A stretch of 64,000 bases of DNA from Roseiarcus sp963835885 (lineage in GTDB: Bacteria; Pseudomonadota; Alphaproteobacteria; Rhizobiales; Beijerinckiaceae), in assembly GCA_963835885.1 (NCBI GenBank), contig CAWIHF010000003.1, positions 124,001 to 188,000 of the forward strand. The letters are read 5' to 3'. Within the stretch, counting starts at the first letter, position 1; every line of letters begins with the position of its first letter. Under the pieces are notes generated by a model. The model ran no database searches. It worked only from the letters and a program-made list of their open reading frames with translations, and was not told where the DNA came from. The position numbers were made by a program, and so were the translations under genes. This document shows positions 19,402 through 31,135 of this stretch, in pieces.

Positions 19402-19924
19402 AGCCCTCCGACGGCGTGGCCGCGTCCTGCGCGGCTCTTGTCATCGGTCATTCATGACGATCGAACCTCCCATCTGCTGAGAGGCGGGGCGGAGAGGTTT
19501 TGGTCGTTTTTTTTGATCCGCCGATGAGATCGACCGTTAGAAAAGTTTAGGCTTGTTCCGTTTTTGAGAGAGCGCGAGCTCATCTGAGCGGGTCAATTCC
19601 GGGCTCTGTGACGAGCCCTCGCTGTTTGACAATTGCATCGGAAGGAAGAGAGACGTGGGCGGCGTTGTCCTTGCGGGGGCGTTTTTTGCTGGGTTTTGAG
19701 GTTGGCTTGGAGCTGGCTTTGGGGTCTGGCGGGGAACGCTCCGAGAAGTGACAACTGACGGTCACGTTTCAAGAATTCATCGCGTCTGGTGGTTGGCGCG
19801 TCGGAACGTCGTGAGGCGGACTGGCGTGGATGAGCATCAGGCGGATGTGTTTGGAACTCGTCAAGAATGCAGCAGGGCCGCGCGGTCCTGTTGAAGTGAC
19901 CAGTCAGCGATCAGATCTCATTTG
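19402..19924 (+). other. 16S rRNA leader
   Basis: Transcribed leader with no coding frame. A TTTGACAATTGCATCGG...GAGAGACGTGGGCGGCG segment (19624-19660) resembles the conserved pre-16S leader of Rhizobiales rRNA operons (antitermination/processing region). Confidence 0.6.
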
Positions 19925-21656
<1,732 letters not shown>

Positions 21657-21733
21657 GGGCTTGTAGCTCAGTTGGTTAGAGCGCGCGCTTGATAAGCGTG
21701 AGGTCGGAGGTTCAAGTCCTCCCAGGCCCACCA
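21657..21733 (+). tRNA. tRNA-Ile (GAT)
   Basis: 77 nt: acceptor GGGCTTG pairs with CAGGCCC, D-arm AGCTCAGTTGGTTAGAGC, anticodon loop CTTGATAAG with GAT, T-arm GGTTCAAGTCC, and encoded CCA. Standard rRNA-operon position. Confidence 0.97.
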
Positions 21734-21734
21734 T

Positions 21735-21832
21735 CTGACCGGGGGTCGGAAGTCGGAAGTCGGAAGTCGGAAACCAGAAGTCGGGAGTCGGCCTTCTGAC
21801 TTCTGTTTTCCGATTTCCGATTTCCGATCGCG
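21735..21832 (+). repeat. Spacer stem-loop repeat, member 1
   Basis: Left arm of tandem GGAAGTC units (about 21741-21785), right arm TTCTGACTTCTG...TCCGATTTCCGATTTCCG (to about 21828). The arms can pair to form a long imperfect hairpin between tRNA-Ile and tRNA-Ala. Confidence 0.75.
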
Positions 21833-21837
21833 GCGAC

Positions 21838-21913
21838 GGGGCCATAGCTCAGTTGGGAGAGCGCGTGCTTTGCAAGCATGAGGTCGTCGGTTCGATCCCG
21901 TCTGGCTCCACCA
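21838..21913 (+). tRNA. tRNA-Ala (TGC)
   Basis: 76 nt: acceptor GGGGCCA pairs with TGGCTCC, D-arm AGCTCAGTTGGGAGAGC, anticodon loop TTTGCAA with TGC, T-arm GGTTCGATCCC, and encoded CCA. Confidence 0.97.
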
Positions 21914-22434
21914 ACCGGACGAGGGATGGGGCGATTCCCCGAGGGCCGGCTTAAGCCTTCCCGAGATCTCCTTCCCGAGATCTCCTTCCGATGCATGTTT
22001 TGATCCGTTTCGCCTGAGCGCCTTTGGGCGCGCAGGCGCAAGGAAGGCCGGGAGGCCGATGAAGGACGGGTATCCGTCCTCTGTCGTCCGATCTCCGTCC
22101 TGACGAATATCTGACATTGTGAAGAGGAAGCGCATTCGGTCGAGGGCCGGATGGGGCGAAGCGTCGCCGGGAAGGTTCGAGAGAGCCTTTGCGGCTTTGA
22201 AAGCGGTTCGTCGTTCATTCGACCCTTCGAGCAACCAGTCGTGGGTTTGGAGCCTGACCGCTCAGATCCCCGGATGCGCTTGAAGCAAAACTGGTCTTTT
22301 CAACGCCAAGCGCCTTCGGGGCGGGAAGTGGAAAACGGAAAACAGAAAACAGAAATCGGGATGCTCGCATTCTGGTTTCGGACTTCCGACTTCCGACTTC
22401 CGACTTCTGGAGCGCGCTTTGGCGATGAGAGCAA
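21914..22434 (+). other. tRNA-Ala-23S spacer including stem-loop repeat member 2
   Basis: No gene. At 22324-22410 the purine arm GGAAGTGGAAAACGG...AGAAATCGG faces the pyrimidine arm TTCGGACTTCCGACTTCCG. From 22414 the sequence GCGCTTTGGCGATGAGAGC pairs with 25878-25903 beyond the 23S gene and forms its processing stem. Confidence 0.7.
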
Positions 22435-22567
22435 TCAAGTGTCTTAAGGGTATCCGGTGGATGCCTTGGCGCTGAGAGGCGATGAAGGACGTGGTACGCT
22501 GCGATAAGTCATGGGGAGCCGCGAACAGGCTTTGATCCGTGAATCTCCGAATGGGGCAACCCACTTT

Positions 22568-22668
22568 CAGAAGTCAGAAATCAGAGATCGGAAGACGGAA
22601 GGGATGTCGGCTTGCGAAGCCGGCGTCGCCCTTCCGCTTTCCGGTTTCCGGTTTCTGACTTCGATCAG
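22568..22668 (+). other. 23S intervening sequence 1 (helix 9 region)
   Basis: About 100 nt inserted between CAACCCACTTT and AAAGGACTTATTCC. Purine arm CAGAAGTCAGAAATCAGAG and a short GGCTTGCGAAGCC hairpin are followed by the pyrimidine arm GGTTTCCGGTTTCTGACTTC. Helix 9 is the common site of alphaproteobacterial 23S IVSs. No ORF. Confidence 0.8.
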
Positions 22669-22957
22669 AAAGGACTTATTCCTTGAATTCATAGGGGAAT
22701 AAGGGCGAACCCGGGGAACTGAAACATCTAAGTACCCGGAGGAAAGGACATCAACGAGACTCCGTTAGTAGTGGCGAGCGAACGCGGACCAGGCCAATGC
22801 TTTTGCCTTAGACGACCAGAACCGGCTGGAAAGCCGGGCCGGAGCGGGTGACAGCCCCGTATGGATAGGTCTTGGCGAGAGATTCGAGTAGGGCGGGACA
22901 CGTGCAATCCTGCCTGAACACGGGGGGACCACCCTCCAAGCCTAAGTACTCCTCAGC

Positions 22958-22989
<32 letters not shown>

Positions 22990-23059
22990 GTGAAAAGCAC
23001 CCCGACGAGGGGAGTGAAACAGTTCCTGAAACCGGATACCTACAAACAGTGGGAGCCCG

Positions 23060-23550
23060 CTCACCTTTGGTGAGCGGTCAGAAGTCAGAAGTCTGAAGTC
23101 AGAAATCTGAAGGAGAGGTCATGAGCGTCATTCGCTCATTCAAGGACCTTGACGTTTACCAGCGGGCCTACAAGGTTTCGCTGGCCATCCACAGGGCGAC
23201 GCTCGGTTTTCCGAAAATCGAGCAATACGCCTTGGCCGATCAAATGCGACACGCCAGCAAGTCGATCTGCGCCAATTTGGCGGAGGGATTTGCGAAGCAG
23301 CGGACCTCGTCGCCGGAATTCCGGCGATTTCTGGTCATCGCGATCGGCTCCAGCGACGAAATGCGGGTCTGGCTCGATTATGGGCGCGACCTCGGCTATC
23401 TCGACGCGAGCCAAGTTGAGACATGGGCGGATGATTACACGATCATCGCGCGCATGCTTCACGGACTGATGGACCGATGGAATTAACGCTCTTTCCGATT
23501 TCCGACTTCCGATTTCCGACTTCCGACCCGCCTCGCCAAAGGCGAGCGGG
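23060..23550 (+). other. 23S intervening sequence 2 (helix 25 region), protein-coding
   Basis: About 490 nt. Arms GGTCAGAAGTCAGAAGTCTG (23076 on) and TTTCCGACTTCCGACC (to 23529) pair with scattered mismatches. Small hairpins CGCTCACC-TTT-GGTGAGCG and CTCGCC-AAA-GGCGAG lie just outside. The insert carries the S23 protein gene in the same orientation as the rRNA. Confidence 0.85.
23121..23486 (+). CDS. Four-helix-bundle (S23 / 23S IVS) protein
   Basis: 121 residues: MSVIRSFKDLDVYQRAYKVS, then FPKIEQYALADQMRHASKSI, CANLAEGFAK and FLVIAIGSSDEMRVWL. This is the classic sequence of the 23S-rRNA intervening-sequence protein family (TIGR02436), which forms four-helix bundles assembling as pentamers in solved relatives. 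The biological role is unresolved. The start is supported by the Shine-Dalgarno AAGGAGAG eight bases upstream. It lies wholly inside an insertion in the 23S gene, so it would be translated from excised pre-rRNA or an internal transcript. Frame intact. Confidence 0.92.
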   Translation: MSVIRSFKDLDVYQRAYKVSLAIHRATLGFPKIEQYALADQMRHASKSICANLAEGFAKQRTSSPEFRRFLVIAIGSSDEMRVWLDYGRDLGYLDASQVETWADDYTIIARMLHGLMDRWN

Positions 23551-24052
23551 TGACCGCGTACCTTTTGTATTATGGGTCAGCGACTTAAAGTATCGAGCAA
23601 GCTTAAGCCGATCAGGTGTAGGCGCAGCGAAAGCGAGTCTGAACAGGGCGACCTCTAGTTCGATGCTTTAGACCCGAAACCGAGTGATCTAGTCATGAGC
23701 AGGTTGAAGGTAGGGTAACACCTACTGGAGGACCGAACCGGTGCCTGTTGAAAAAGGCTCGGATGACTTGTGATTAGGGGTGAAAGGCCAACCAAACTCG
23801 GAAATAGCTGGTTCTCCGCGAAATATATTTAGGTATAGCCTCGAGCTTTAGGCTCCAGGGGGTAGAGCACTGGATGGGCTAGGGGGGCTAAAACCCTACC
23901 AAACCTAACCAAACTCCGAATACCTGGAAGTCATGCTCGGGAGCCACACGGTGGGTGCTAACGTCCATCGTGGAGAGGGAAACAACCCAGACCAACAGCT
24001 AAGGCCCCCAATTCACGGCTAAGTGGGAAAGGATGTGGAAATCCCAAAACAA

Positions 24053-24083
<31 letters not shown>

Positions 24084-24172
24084 TAAAGAAAGCGTAACAG
24101 CTCACTGGTCTAATTTAAGGGTTTCTGCGCCGAAGATGTAACGGGGCTCAAGCCGTGAGCCGAAGCTTTGGG

Positions 24173-24310
24173 TGTCGGCTCGCTTTGCGAGCCGGCGGAA
24201 ATCGGAAATCGGAAATCGGAACTCAGAAAACGGGAGCGTGAGCGCCCTCTTTTTCTGACGTCTGACTTCTGACTTTTCTGGCTTCTGCCGGCTCGCACAG
24301 CGAGCCGGCA
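24173..24310 (+). other. 23S intervening sequence 3 (helix 45 region)
   Basis: About 140 nt between GAAGCTTTGGGTGT and ACGGTAGCGGAGCGTT. It starts with the hairpin CGGCTCGC-TTT-GCGAGCCG, then three GGAAATC units, then the complementary TCTGACTTCTGACTTTTCTG arm, and closes with GGCTCGC-ACA-GCGAGCC. No ORF. Confidence 0.8.
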
Positions 24311-24886
24311 CGGTAGCGGAGCGTTCCGTTTGCCTGCGAAGGGACAGCCGTGAGGCGTCCTGGAGGCTTCGGAAGTGCGAATGCTGACATGAGTAACGAC
24401 AAACACTGTGAAAGACAGTGTCGCCGAAAGTCCAAGGGTTCCTGCGTAAAGTTAATCTTCGCAGGGTTAGCCGGTCCCTAAGGCGAGGCCGAGAGGCGTA
24501 GTCGATGGGAATCACGTTAATATTCGTGAGCCTGCAGGTGGTGACGGATCTCTTAAGTCGTTCATCCTGAGTGGATTGGATGGGCGTCGACGAGGTTCCA
24601 GGAAAGAGCCCCTGCGTTCAAGACCGTACCCGAAACCGACACAGGTGGACAGGTAGAGCATACCAAGGCGCTTGAGAGAATGACGTTGAAGGAACTCGGC
24701 AATTTACCTCCGTAACTTCGGGATAAGGAGGCCCTCGGGTCGCGCAAGCGGTCTGGGGGGGCACAGTCCAGGGGGTGGCAACTGTTTAACAAAAACACAG
24801 GGCTCTGCGAAATCGCAAGATGACGTATAGGGTCTGACGCCTGCCCGGTGCCGGAAGGTTAAAAGGAGAGGTGCGAGCCTTGAATT

Positions 24887-24980
<94 letters not shown>

Positions 24981-25050
24981 CTTCCCCGCTGTCTCCAACG
25001 TCAGCTCAGTGAAATTGAAGTCCCCGTGAAGATGCGGGGTACCTGCGGTC

Positions 25051-25085
<35 letters not shown>

Positions 25086-25232
25086 TGCGTTGGCATTCGT
25101 GTGGTCATGTGTAGGATAGGTGGTAGGCTTGGAAGCCGGGGCGCCAGCTCTGGTGGAGCCACCCTTGAAATACCACCCTTGACTTCATGGATGTCTAACC
25201 GAGCTCCGTCATCCGGAGCCGGGACAACGCAT

Positions 25233-25263
<31 letters not shown>

Positions 25264-25411
25264 CAAAGCGTAACGGAGGCGCGCAATGGTTGGCTCAGAC
25301 CGGTCGGAAATCGGTCGTCGAGTGCAATGGCATAAGCCAGCCTGACTGCGAGACCAACAAGTCGAGCAGAGACGAAAGTCGGTCATAGTGATCCGGTGGT
25401 CCCGCGTGGGT

Positions 25412-25459
<48 letters not shown>

Positions 25460-25488
25460 ACTCCCCAAGAGTCCATATCGACGGGAGT

Positions 25489-25584
<96 letters not shown>

Positions 25585-25904
25585 CAAAACGTCGTGAGAC
25601 AGTTTGGTCCCTATCTGCCGTGGGTGTCGGAGAATTGAGAGGATTTGCCCCTAGTACGAGAGGACCGGGGTGAACGTATCTCTGGTGGACCTGTTGTGGC
25701 GCCAGCCGCAGTGCAGGGTAGCTATATACGGAATGGATAACCGCTGAAGGCATCTAAGCGGGAAACCAGCCTCAAAACAAGTTCTCCCTGAAGAGCCGTG
25801 GAAGACCACCACGTCGATAGGCCGGATGTGGAAGCGCGGCAACGCGCGAAGCTGACCGGTACTAATCGCTCGTCCGACTTGATTGCTCTCGTCGCCAAGG
25901 CGCG

Positions 25905-26086
25905 AGGCGGAAGACAGACAATAGAAGACAGAAATCGGAAAACGGAAAACGGAAGCGACGCTCGCGCCGCACCGACTGCCCGCCTTCCGTGCGTCTTCCG
26001 GAAAAGCCAGTTTTGCTTCACTCACGCGACAGACGGTGAAAGCCGGATTTCCGACTTCTGAATTCCGACTTCCGACTTCTGTCGTG
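25905..26086 (+). repeat. 23S-5S spacer with stem-loop repeat members
   Basis: Purine arm GGAAGACAGACAATAGAAG... GAAATCGGAAAACGG (25909-25955) and pyrimidine arms GTCTTCCGG (about 25992-26000) and CGGATTTCCGACTTCTG...TTCCGACTTCCGACTTCTG (26043-26080). Same sequence family as in the other spacers and the three IVSs. Confidence 0.7.
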
Positions 26087-26100
26087 CGAATCCGTTCTTT

Positions 26101-26225
26101 GCCGGCCTGGTGGCCCTTGCAAGGTGACAAAGACCCGATCCCATCCCGAACTCGGCCGTCAAACGCCTTAGCGCCGATGGTACTCTGTCTCAAGACATGG
26201 GAGAGTAGGTCGTCGCCAGGCCTGC
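26101..26225 (+). rRNA. rrf: 5S ribosomal RNA
   Basis: Helix I GGCCTGG (26104-26110) pairs with CCAGGCC (26217-26223). The conserved loop GACCCGATCCCATCCCGAAC and the 3' CATGGGAGAGTAGGTCG are present. Ends are approximate. Confidence 0.95.
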
Positions 26226-26321
26226 AAAGAACGGAAAATCCGACAAACGACGCCCCGGGCACGGGACAACCAACCGCAGCCTCAGCCGTCCGCGCCCTTC
26301 CTCTTCACGAAACAGCAAAAC

Positions 26322-26364
26322 GACGGACGACAGGCCCCAATCCGCCTCCGTCGTCCGTCCTTTT
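26322..26364 (+). terminator. Hairpin with T tract between 5S and tRNA-fMet
   Basis: GACGGACGAC and GTCGTCCGTC form a perfect 10-bp stem extended by AGG/CCT, then CTTTTG. It could be an attenuating terminator or a processing stem ahead of tRNA-fMet. Confidence 0.5.
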
Positions 26365-26376
26365 GCAACCCAATGA

Positions 26377-26453
<77 letters not shown>

Positions 26454-26460
26454 ACAATAA

Positions 26461-26494
26461 CCCTCCGACGGCCTCCGCCCGCGGAGGGTTTTTG
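26461..26494 (+). terminator. Intrinsic terminator of the rRNA operon
   Basis: CCCTCCG ... CGGAGGG seven-pair stem followed by TTTTTG, eight bases after the tRNA CCA end. Confidence 0.85.
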
Positions 26495-26526
26495 ATGCGC
26501 GGCAAGGGTCATCCCGCCGCAAAACG

Positions 26527-26635
26527 AGCGGTGGATCTAAATGTTATACAGTACCACGTCGCTTTTTCAGCGCTAAAAGTCGATGTGAAACAAGATGAGC
26601 CTCTTGCAGAATTCCCTGAGGGCGAGGAATTTGCC
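26527..26635 (+). other. Short coding remnant cut by an IS
   Basis: The frame reads AVDLNVIQYHVAFSALKVD and then QDEPLAEFPEGEEFAV before it runs into the IS at about 26636. Composition is AT-richer than the surroundings. No family recognised and no clear start. Possibly the tail or head of a small gene destroyed by the insertion. Confidence 0.25.
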
Positions 26636-27892
26636 GTGGTTTTGGTTTGCGGGGGCGCGCGGCTCAGGCTGGTGCTGGCCTGAAGCTGGCGACGCGGAGG
26701 ATTTGATCGGCGGCGAGCGCGACGATGCCGAACATGAGATGGCATTTGACCTTGGTTGCGCCGCGCACGCGTAGGAACCTGGCGCCGAATTCGTCCTTCA
26801 ATCGAGCATTGACGCGTTCGACCATGGTGCGGAAATCATAGATGACGTCATTTGCGTCGGGCATGTGGATGAACTTCATCCTGTCGACCTCCCGTTTCCA
26901 TTCGGCTTTGACGTCATGCTGGGCGCGAAAGTTGCGGTCGATGATCGGCGCGTGGCCGAGCGTGCGGCTATGGTCATGAATGGCGGCGGCGTCGTAGGCG
27001 GCGTCCATGAGATCGTAGAGATAGGAAACCCGCGCGCCGGTCATGGTCATCAAGGGAATGGCGACCTGACTGTCGTGAACGGAGGCCGAAGTCAGCACGC
27101 AGGAGACGGGGATCTGGCCGCAAGCGACATCGATATGCAGCTTGTAGCCGATCCAGGTTTCCTTGTAGCCCTTGCTGTTTTTCTTGGAGCCCAACATCGC
27201 AGGCGGTGGGCAGTTCGGCGAGCATTTGGTTGACGTTCTGTGAGGTTTGCCGCTCCAGCCGGGTCGGCTCGGGCTTTGGCCGTTGCTCGCCTTTGTGCGG
27301 GCGTCCGCGCTTGCGCGGCGGCTGAGCGCCATCGGACGGCGGATCGTCCTTCTTGTCGTTGGCCTCTTTCGCCGCCGGCTTCTCGCGCGCCTCGATCTCG
27401 GTGGCGTCGCGGGCGATCACGCCGACGATGCGCCCGCCGAGCGAGCGCTCGATCAGCGCCGCGTGCATTTTGTCGGGCAGATCGCCCTGCGCGAACTCCG
27501 CGAAGGCGCGAGAGAACGTGGCTTCTGAGGGCACTTGCGAGCGTCGCTCCCAACCGAGGATACGCCGCAGCGACTTGTCGACGGCGAGTCGTTCGATCAA
27601 AGCGGAAGTGGTGGGAATGCCCAGCATCGCCTTGGCGACGAAGGCCCTGGGCAAGGGCGCGCCGATCCTCGGGCGGGCGGCGGCTCGGGAACGAAGGCTT
27701 CGAGGCCGATCACGTCGAGGGTCGTGACGAGACGCCCAAGCGCTTCGGTCATCGGGTCGACTTCCTCGCGCAGCCAAGGAAACAGAGTGCCCTGGATATG
27801 GTTCCAGCGGGCCTTCATGGCCTCCAGGGGATCGTCGGACATGCCTGTTGCTACGAATCGGAACGACAACGCCAAGACACTACCGAAACCAC
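26636..27892 (-). mobile_element. IS5/IS1182-type insertion sequence, decayed
   Basis: Bounded by imperfect repeats GTGGTTTTGGT (26636 on) and, from the right, GTGGTTTCGGT (27892 inward). It contains one DDE transposase split over three frames. No target duplication is visible. Confidence 0.55.
26664..27842 (-). pseudogene. IS5/IS1182-type transposase, two frameshifts
   Basis: Start MSDDPLEAMKARWNHIQGTL at 27842. Frame changes occur near 27680 and 27200. The pieces in order are LGIPTTSALIERLAVDKSLR (DUF772-like N-terminal domain), VIARDATEIEAREKP (first Asp), a lysine/arginine-rich linker with RKRGRPHK, YKLHIDVACGQIPVSCVLTS, YLYDLMDAAYDAAAI and MVERVNARLKDEFGARFLR (C-terminal Glu region). 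This fits a Transposase_11-type DDE enzyme. Several shifts in one gene suggest decay, though assembly indels are frequent here. Confidence 0.75.
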
Positions 27893-28079
27893 CCTCAATG
27901 TACAGCGATATATATTCTCTTATAGTAGTTGAAGACTGTCATGTCGTTCCTATATGCCCCGACTAAATTTCATTGACATTCAAAATAGTTTTGCAAGAGC
28001 CTCAGATGTTAACATTTTCAACTGTCGAAGATTAGCCTACCGGCGCCTATGGCCATCGAGGCGCAGGTCAGGCCCCCGC
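27893..28079. other. AT-rich gap between two IS elements
   Basis: No gene seen. It is AT-richer than the chromosome and may be a scrap of the region that received the two IS elements. Confidence 0.4.
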
Positions 28080-30012
28080 CTAGTCCGAACTTCCGAGAAT
28101 GTTGCACGCAACTCATTGATGCGACTCGATCGTGGGATCGAGTTCTGCCTACGCGGCGATCTTGAGGTTGAGGAGTTCGAAAGCGCGGGTCTGGGTGGGG
28201 GTTGGCCTGGCGAGGATTGTTGTGGGGTGTGCGTCGCCGAAGCGGACGCTGTTGCGGGTCAGGTTGGCGAGGTCCTGCAGGAGGGTGCGGAAGCTGTGGA
28301 CGGGCTGGCCGTGTTCGGTGCGCTTGCGCGCGGCCTTGCGGCGTGCGGCGGGAGAGACTTTGGCCTTGGCGACGGGCGATGAGCGCTGCGCGGCCGCGGC
28401 GGCGGGATCGTCGTCTTTGAACAGCATCGGGGCGAGATCGCGCTTCATGTGCCAGACGACTTAGACTAGTAGGCCAGCATGCACAGGAAGACGTGGGCGC
28501 GCACGCGATGGGCCCGGCGATGGTGGATCGGGCGGACGTCGAGGTCGCCCGATTTGAGGTCGCGGAAGCCGCGTTCGGCGTGGCTGAGGCCCTTGTAGGC
28601 GAGGACGATGGCGGCGGCGGGGAAGCCGTCGTGGGGAAGATTGCTTCGGATCACATAGATGCCGTCGAGCGCGGCTTCGGCGGCGATGGCCTCGGCCTTG
28701 CGCGACCAGGCGAAGCTCGTATCGGTGATGGCCAGTTCGAAATGCTTGGCCATGTGGCGACGGTCGATCACCCCGCCGACCCTGAGGCCGATCTTGTCCT
28801 TGCCGCGGAGCGGATTGCGCTTTCGCTCGGTCGCCGCGCGGATCTTGGCCAGCGCCGTCTCGGTCGCATCGAGGAGTTCGACGCGCTTGCGCGCGCGCTC
28901 GGCCGCCAATTCGGGGTTGCGACAAACGATCAGACGCTCGCCGGGATAGTCGTCCGAGGCGATCTCCGCCATGTCGCGCTCGTCGAACAGCGACAGCTGC
29001 AGGGGGCCGCCCTCGGCCGCCAGGGCCTGGACGGTCGGGGCGCGCAGCGCGGTGATCCAATCGAAGCCGGCAGGCTCGAGGTCGGCGTCGATGCGCGCCT
29101 GGGTGATCATGCCGCGATCGCCGACCAGCACGATGCGCTTCAGCCGAAAGCGCATGCGCAGCTTGCGCACCTGATTGGCGAGCGTGCTCGGATCGCCGAG
29201 ATGGCCCTCGAAGACCTCGACGGCGACCGGGCAGCCTTGCGTCGTGCACAACAGGCCGAACACGATCTGCGGCCGGTCGCGGCGGATGATCACGGCTGTA
29301 GCCGAATTGCGCCAGTTGGCGCCGCCGCCCCTCCAGATAGCTCGAGGTGACGTCGTAGAGCACCAGCACGCCGTCCTCGAGGTGGCGCTGGGCGAGAACC
29401 TTCTCGACGCCGGTCTGACTGCGGCCCAGGAGATCGAGGGCGGCGTAGAGTTCGTCCTCGTCGACCTCGCCCAGGCCGAGCACGGCGCCGAGCGAGTGGG
29501 CGGCGGTCGCCTCGCTGAGCTGGCGGGCGGTCGCCAGCTTGGCGGCCGGTTCGACGATCCGCGCCACGATCATGGCGAGGATCAGCTTGGCCCGGCGCTG
29601 AGGTCCCTGCGGCAACGCCTTGTCGAGCCCGAGCCGGCGCACCGTCCCGAGCGCCGCGGCGACATGGCCGTGCGCCAGCGCGCGAGTGATTTCGAAGCGC
29701 TCGGCGCCGAGCGGCACGAGGGTCTCGCCGGCGAGCAGCCGACGCAGGCTGTCGATCTTGGCCTCCGGCCAGTCGGAGATGTTGGCGAGCGTGCGCGACT
29801 TGACCTTGCCGCCCTCGCGATAGCTCTCGCGCAACAGGACGGTGGGCGGCGAATCGCGGTTTGGGATGCGCGTGACGTACATGACAAGCGTGAATCATGC
29901 CCTCGCGTCGATTGCAACAACTATTTTACATGCCTACATTTTAGCGACAAATCCCCGCAAACCAGCAGAAACCCTCGCCTTAGCCCAAAAACCTCCCGGA
30001 AGTTCGGATTAA
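28080..30012 (-). mobile_element. IS1634-family insertion sequence (about 1.93 kb)
   Basis: Terminal inverted repeats TAGTCCGAACTTCCGAGAA (28081 on) and, from the right, TTAATCCGAACTTCCGGGA (30012 inward), sharing TCCGAACTTCCG. It encloses one long IS1634-type transposase on the minus strand. It lies between another IS and the gsp operon. Confidence 0.8.
28149..29882 (-). pseudogene. IS1634-family transposase, frameshift and in-frame stop
   Basis: From 29882: MYVTRIPNRDSPPTVLLRES (family N-terminus), ALAHGHVAAALGTVRRLG, LVLYDVTSSYLEGRRR (first catalytic Asp), then after a shift near 29290 VEVFEGHLGDPSTLANQV, LVGDRGMITQARID (second Asp) and YKGLSHAERGFRDLKSGDLD (Glu). Near 28465 the frame LCMLAY hits TAG because a few bases (TCTAAG) are inserted, after which the normal C-terminus WHMKRDLAPMLFKDDDP continues to 28149. 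Probably inactive. Confidence 0.85.
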
Positions 30013-30209
30013 GGGACGGTTTTTCGCTGTATTCGGAGATTATTACAGTCTGCATCTGACTGTCCAATACATCAAATTTTTTGTCTGCCGCACTTGAATC
30101 TCGTAACCCTTTTCCTGCATAGTTCGCTGCTTTCGGTCGCAAGCGCCCAGCTTGTCCACGGGGCGGCAGAGCAGGTCCTGTGGCCCGGAGTAGGTCAGGA
30201 GGCTCGTCT
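30013..30209. other. Upstream region of gspG
   Basis: No gene. AGGTCAGGAGG at 30192-30202 provides the gspG ribosome-binding site. No gspD, gspE or gspF sequence is visible between the IS1634 end and gspG. Confidence 0.5.
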
Positions 30210-30677
30210 ATGAGCAATTCGATACGTTGGCATACCTGGCTGGCGCGGCGCGTCTGCCGAACGGAAGGGCGAGAGAGCGAAGCCGGCTTCACGCTGGTCG
30301 AAATGCTGGTCGTCATCACGATCATCGGCTTGGTGGTGGCGCTCGTCGGTCCACGCGTGCTCGGCTATCTCAGCGACTCTAAGATCAAGACCGCTAAGAT
30401 CCAGATCGAGAGTTTCGCGTCAGCGCTCGATCTCTATTACCTCGACAATGGCGCCTATCCCACCGCGAGCGAAGGCATGGCGGCCTTGGTGCAACGCCCC
30501 TCGTCGGCGCCCGCCTGGAACGGACCCTACCTCAGGACCGGCTCGGTGCCCAATGATCCGTGGGGGCACCCCTACATTTACAAGGTTCCGGGCGATCATG
30601 CGCCTTACGAGATTGATTCCTACGGCGCAGGCCCGATCGGCAACTCGCAGAATATGATCAAGAGTGCGTCTCGATAG
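30210..30677 (+). CDS. gspG: Type II secretion major pseudopilin GspG
   Basis: 155 residues. The prepilin cleavage site is Gly26-Phe27 in SEAGFTLVEMLVV, with Glu31 (position 5 of the mature protein) and an 18-residue hydrophobic helix. The globular part has DLYYLDNGAYPTASEGMAAL and VPNDPWGHPYIYKVPG, the calcium-site region typical of GspG. The long 26-residue leader is unusual. GspG polymerises into the periplasmic pseudopilus. First gene of a tightly packed gspGHIJKLM operon, with AGGAGG ahead of the start. Confidence 0.96.
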   Translation: MSNSIRWHTWLARRVCRTEGRESEAGFTLVEMLVVITIIGLVVALVGPRVLGYLSDSKIKTAKIQIESFASALDLYYLDNGAYPTASEGMAALVQRPSSAPAWNGPYLRTGSVPNDPWGHPYIYKVPGDHAPYEIDSYGAGPIGNSQNMIKSASR

Positions 30678-31135
30678 TGCGACCGATGGATGAAGAGGCA
30701 GGATTCACGCTGATTGAAGTCGTCTGCGTGCTGGCGATCATGGGGCTTATTGCGGCGCTCGTTTTCCCGGCGATTCCGTATGCTACGTCGCAGGCGCGAC
30801 TCGCCGGTTACGCCGTCGAGGTCGCCGCTCTCCTCAAGGGCGATCGGAACGCCGCCATACGCAATCATGTGCCCGTCACGACGACGCTCGACGACGACCG
30901 CCGCGAGGTGCGCTCCGGCGCGAGCGATACCGTCGTCGAGATTCCGGCCGACGTGACCTTCGCCGCCCTGCTGGCGCAGCGATGCTCGGGCCGACGATCC
31001 GGCTCGACGATCGACTTTTTTCCAAGCGGCGAATCCTGTGGAGGCGCGATAGCCATCTCACGGAATGGCGTCGGCTATCAGATACGCGTCAACTGGCTGA
31101 CGGGGGGCGTCGAAATTGTCGCGGTCAAGACCTGA
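30677..31135 (+). CDS. gspH: Type II secretion minor pseudopilin GspH
   Basis: About 152 residues. The cleavage site G9-F10 sits in EEAGFTLIEVVCVLAIMG with Glu at mature position 5. The end contains SRNGVGYQIRVNWLTGGVEI, typical of the GspH/FimT fold. The GTG at 30677 overlaps the gspG stop (TAGTG). An ATG at 30686 is an alternative that still leaves the leader motif. Minor pseudopilins H, I, J and K form or support the pseudopilus tip. Confidence 0.88.
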   Translation: MRPMDEEAGFTLIEVVCVLAIMGLIAALVFPAIPYATSQARLAGYAVEVAALLKGDRNAAIRNHVPVTTTLDDDRREVRSGASDTVVEIPADVTFAALLAQRCSGRRSGSTIDFFPSGESCGGAIAISRNGVGYQIRVNWLTGGVEIVAVKT

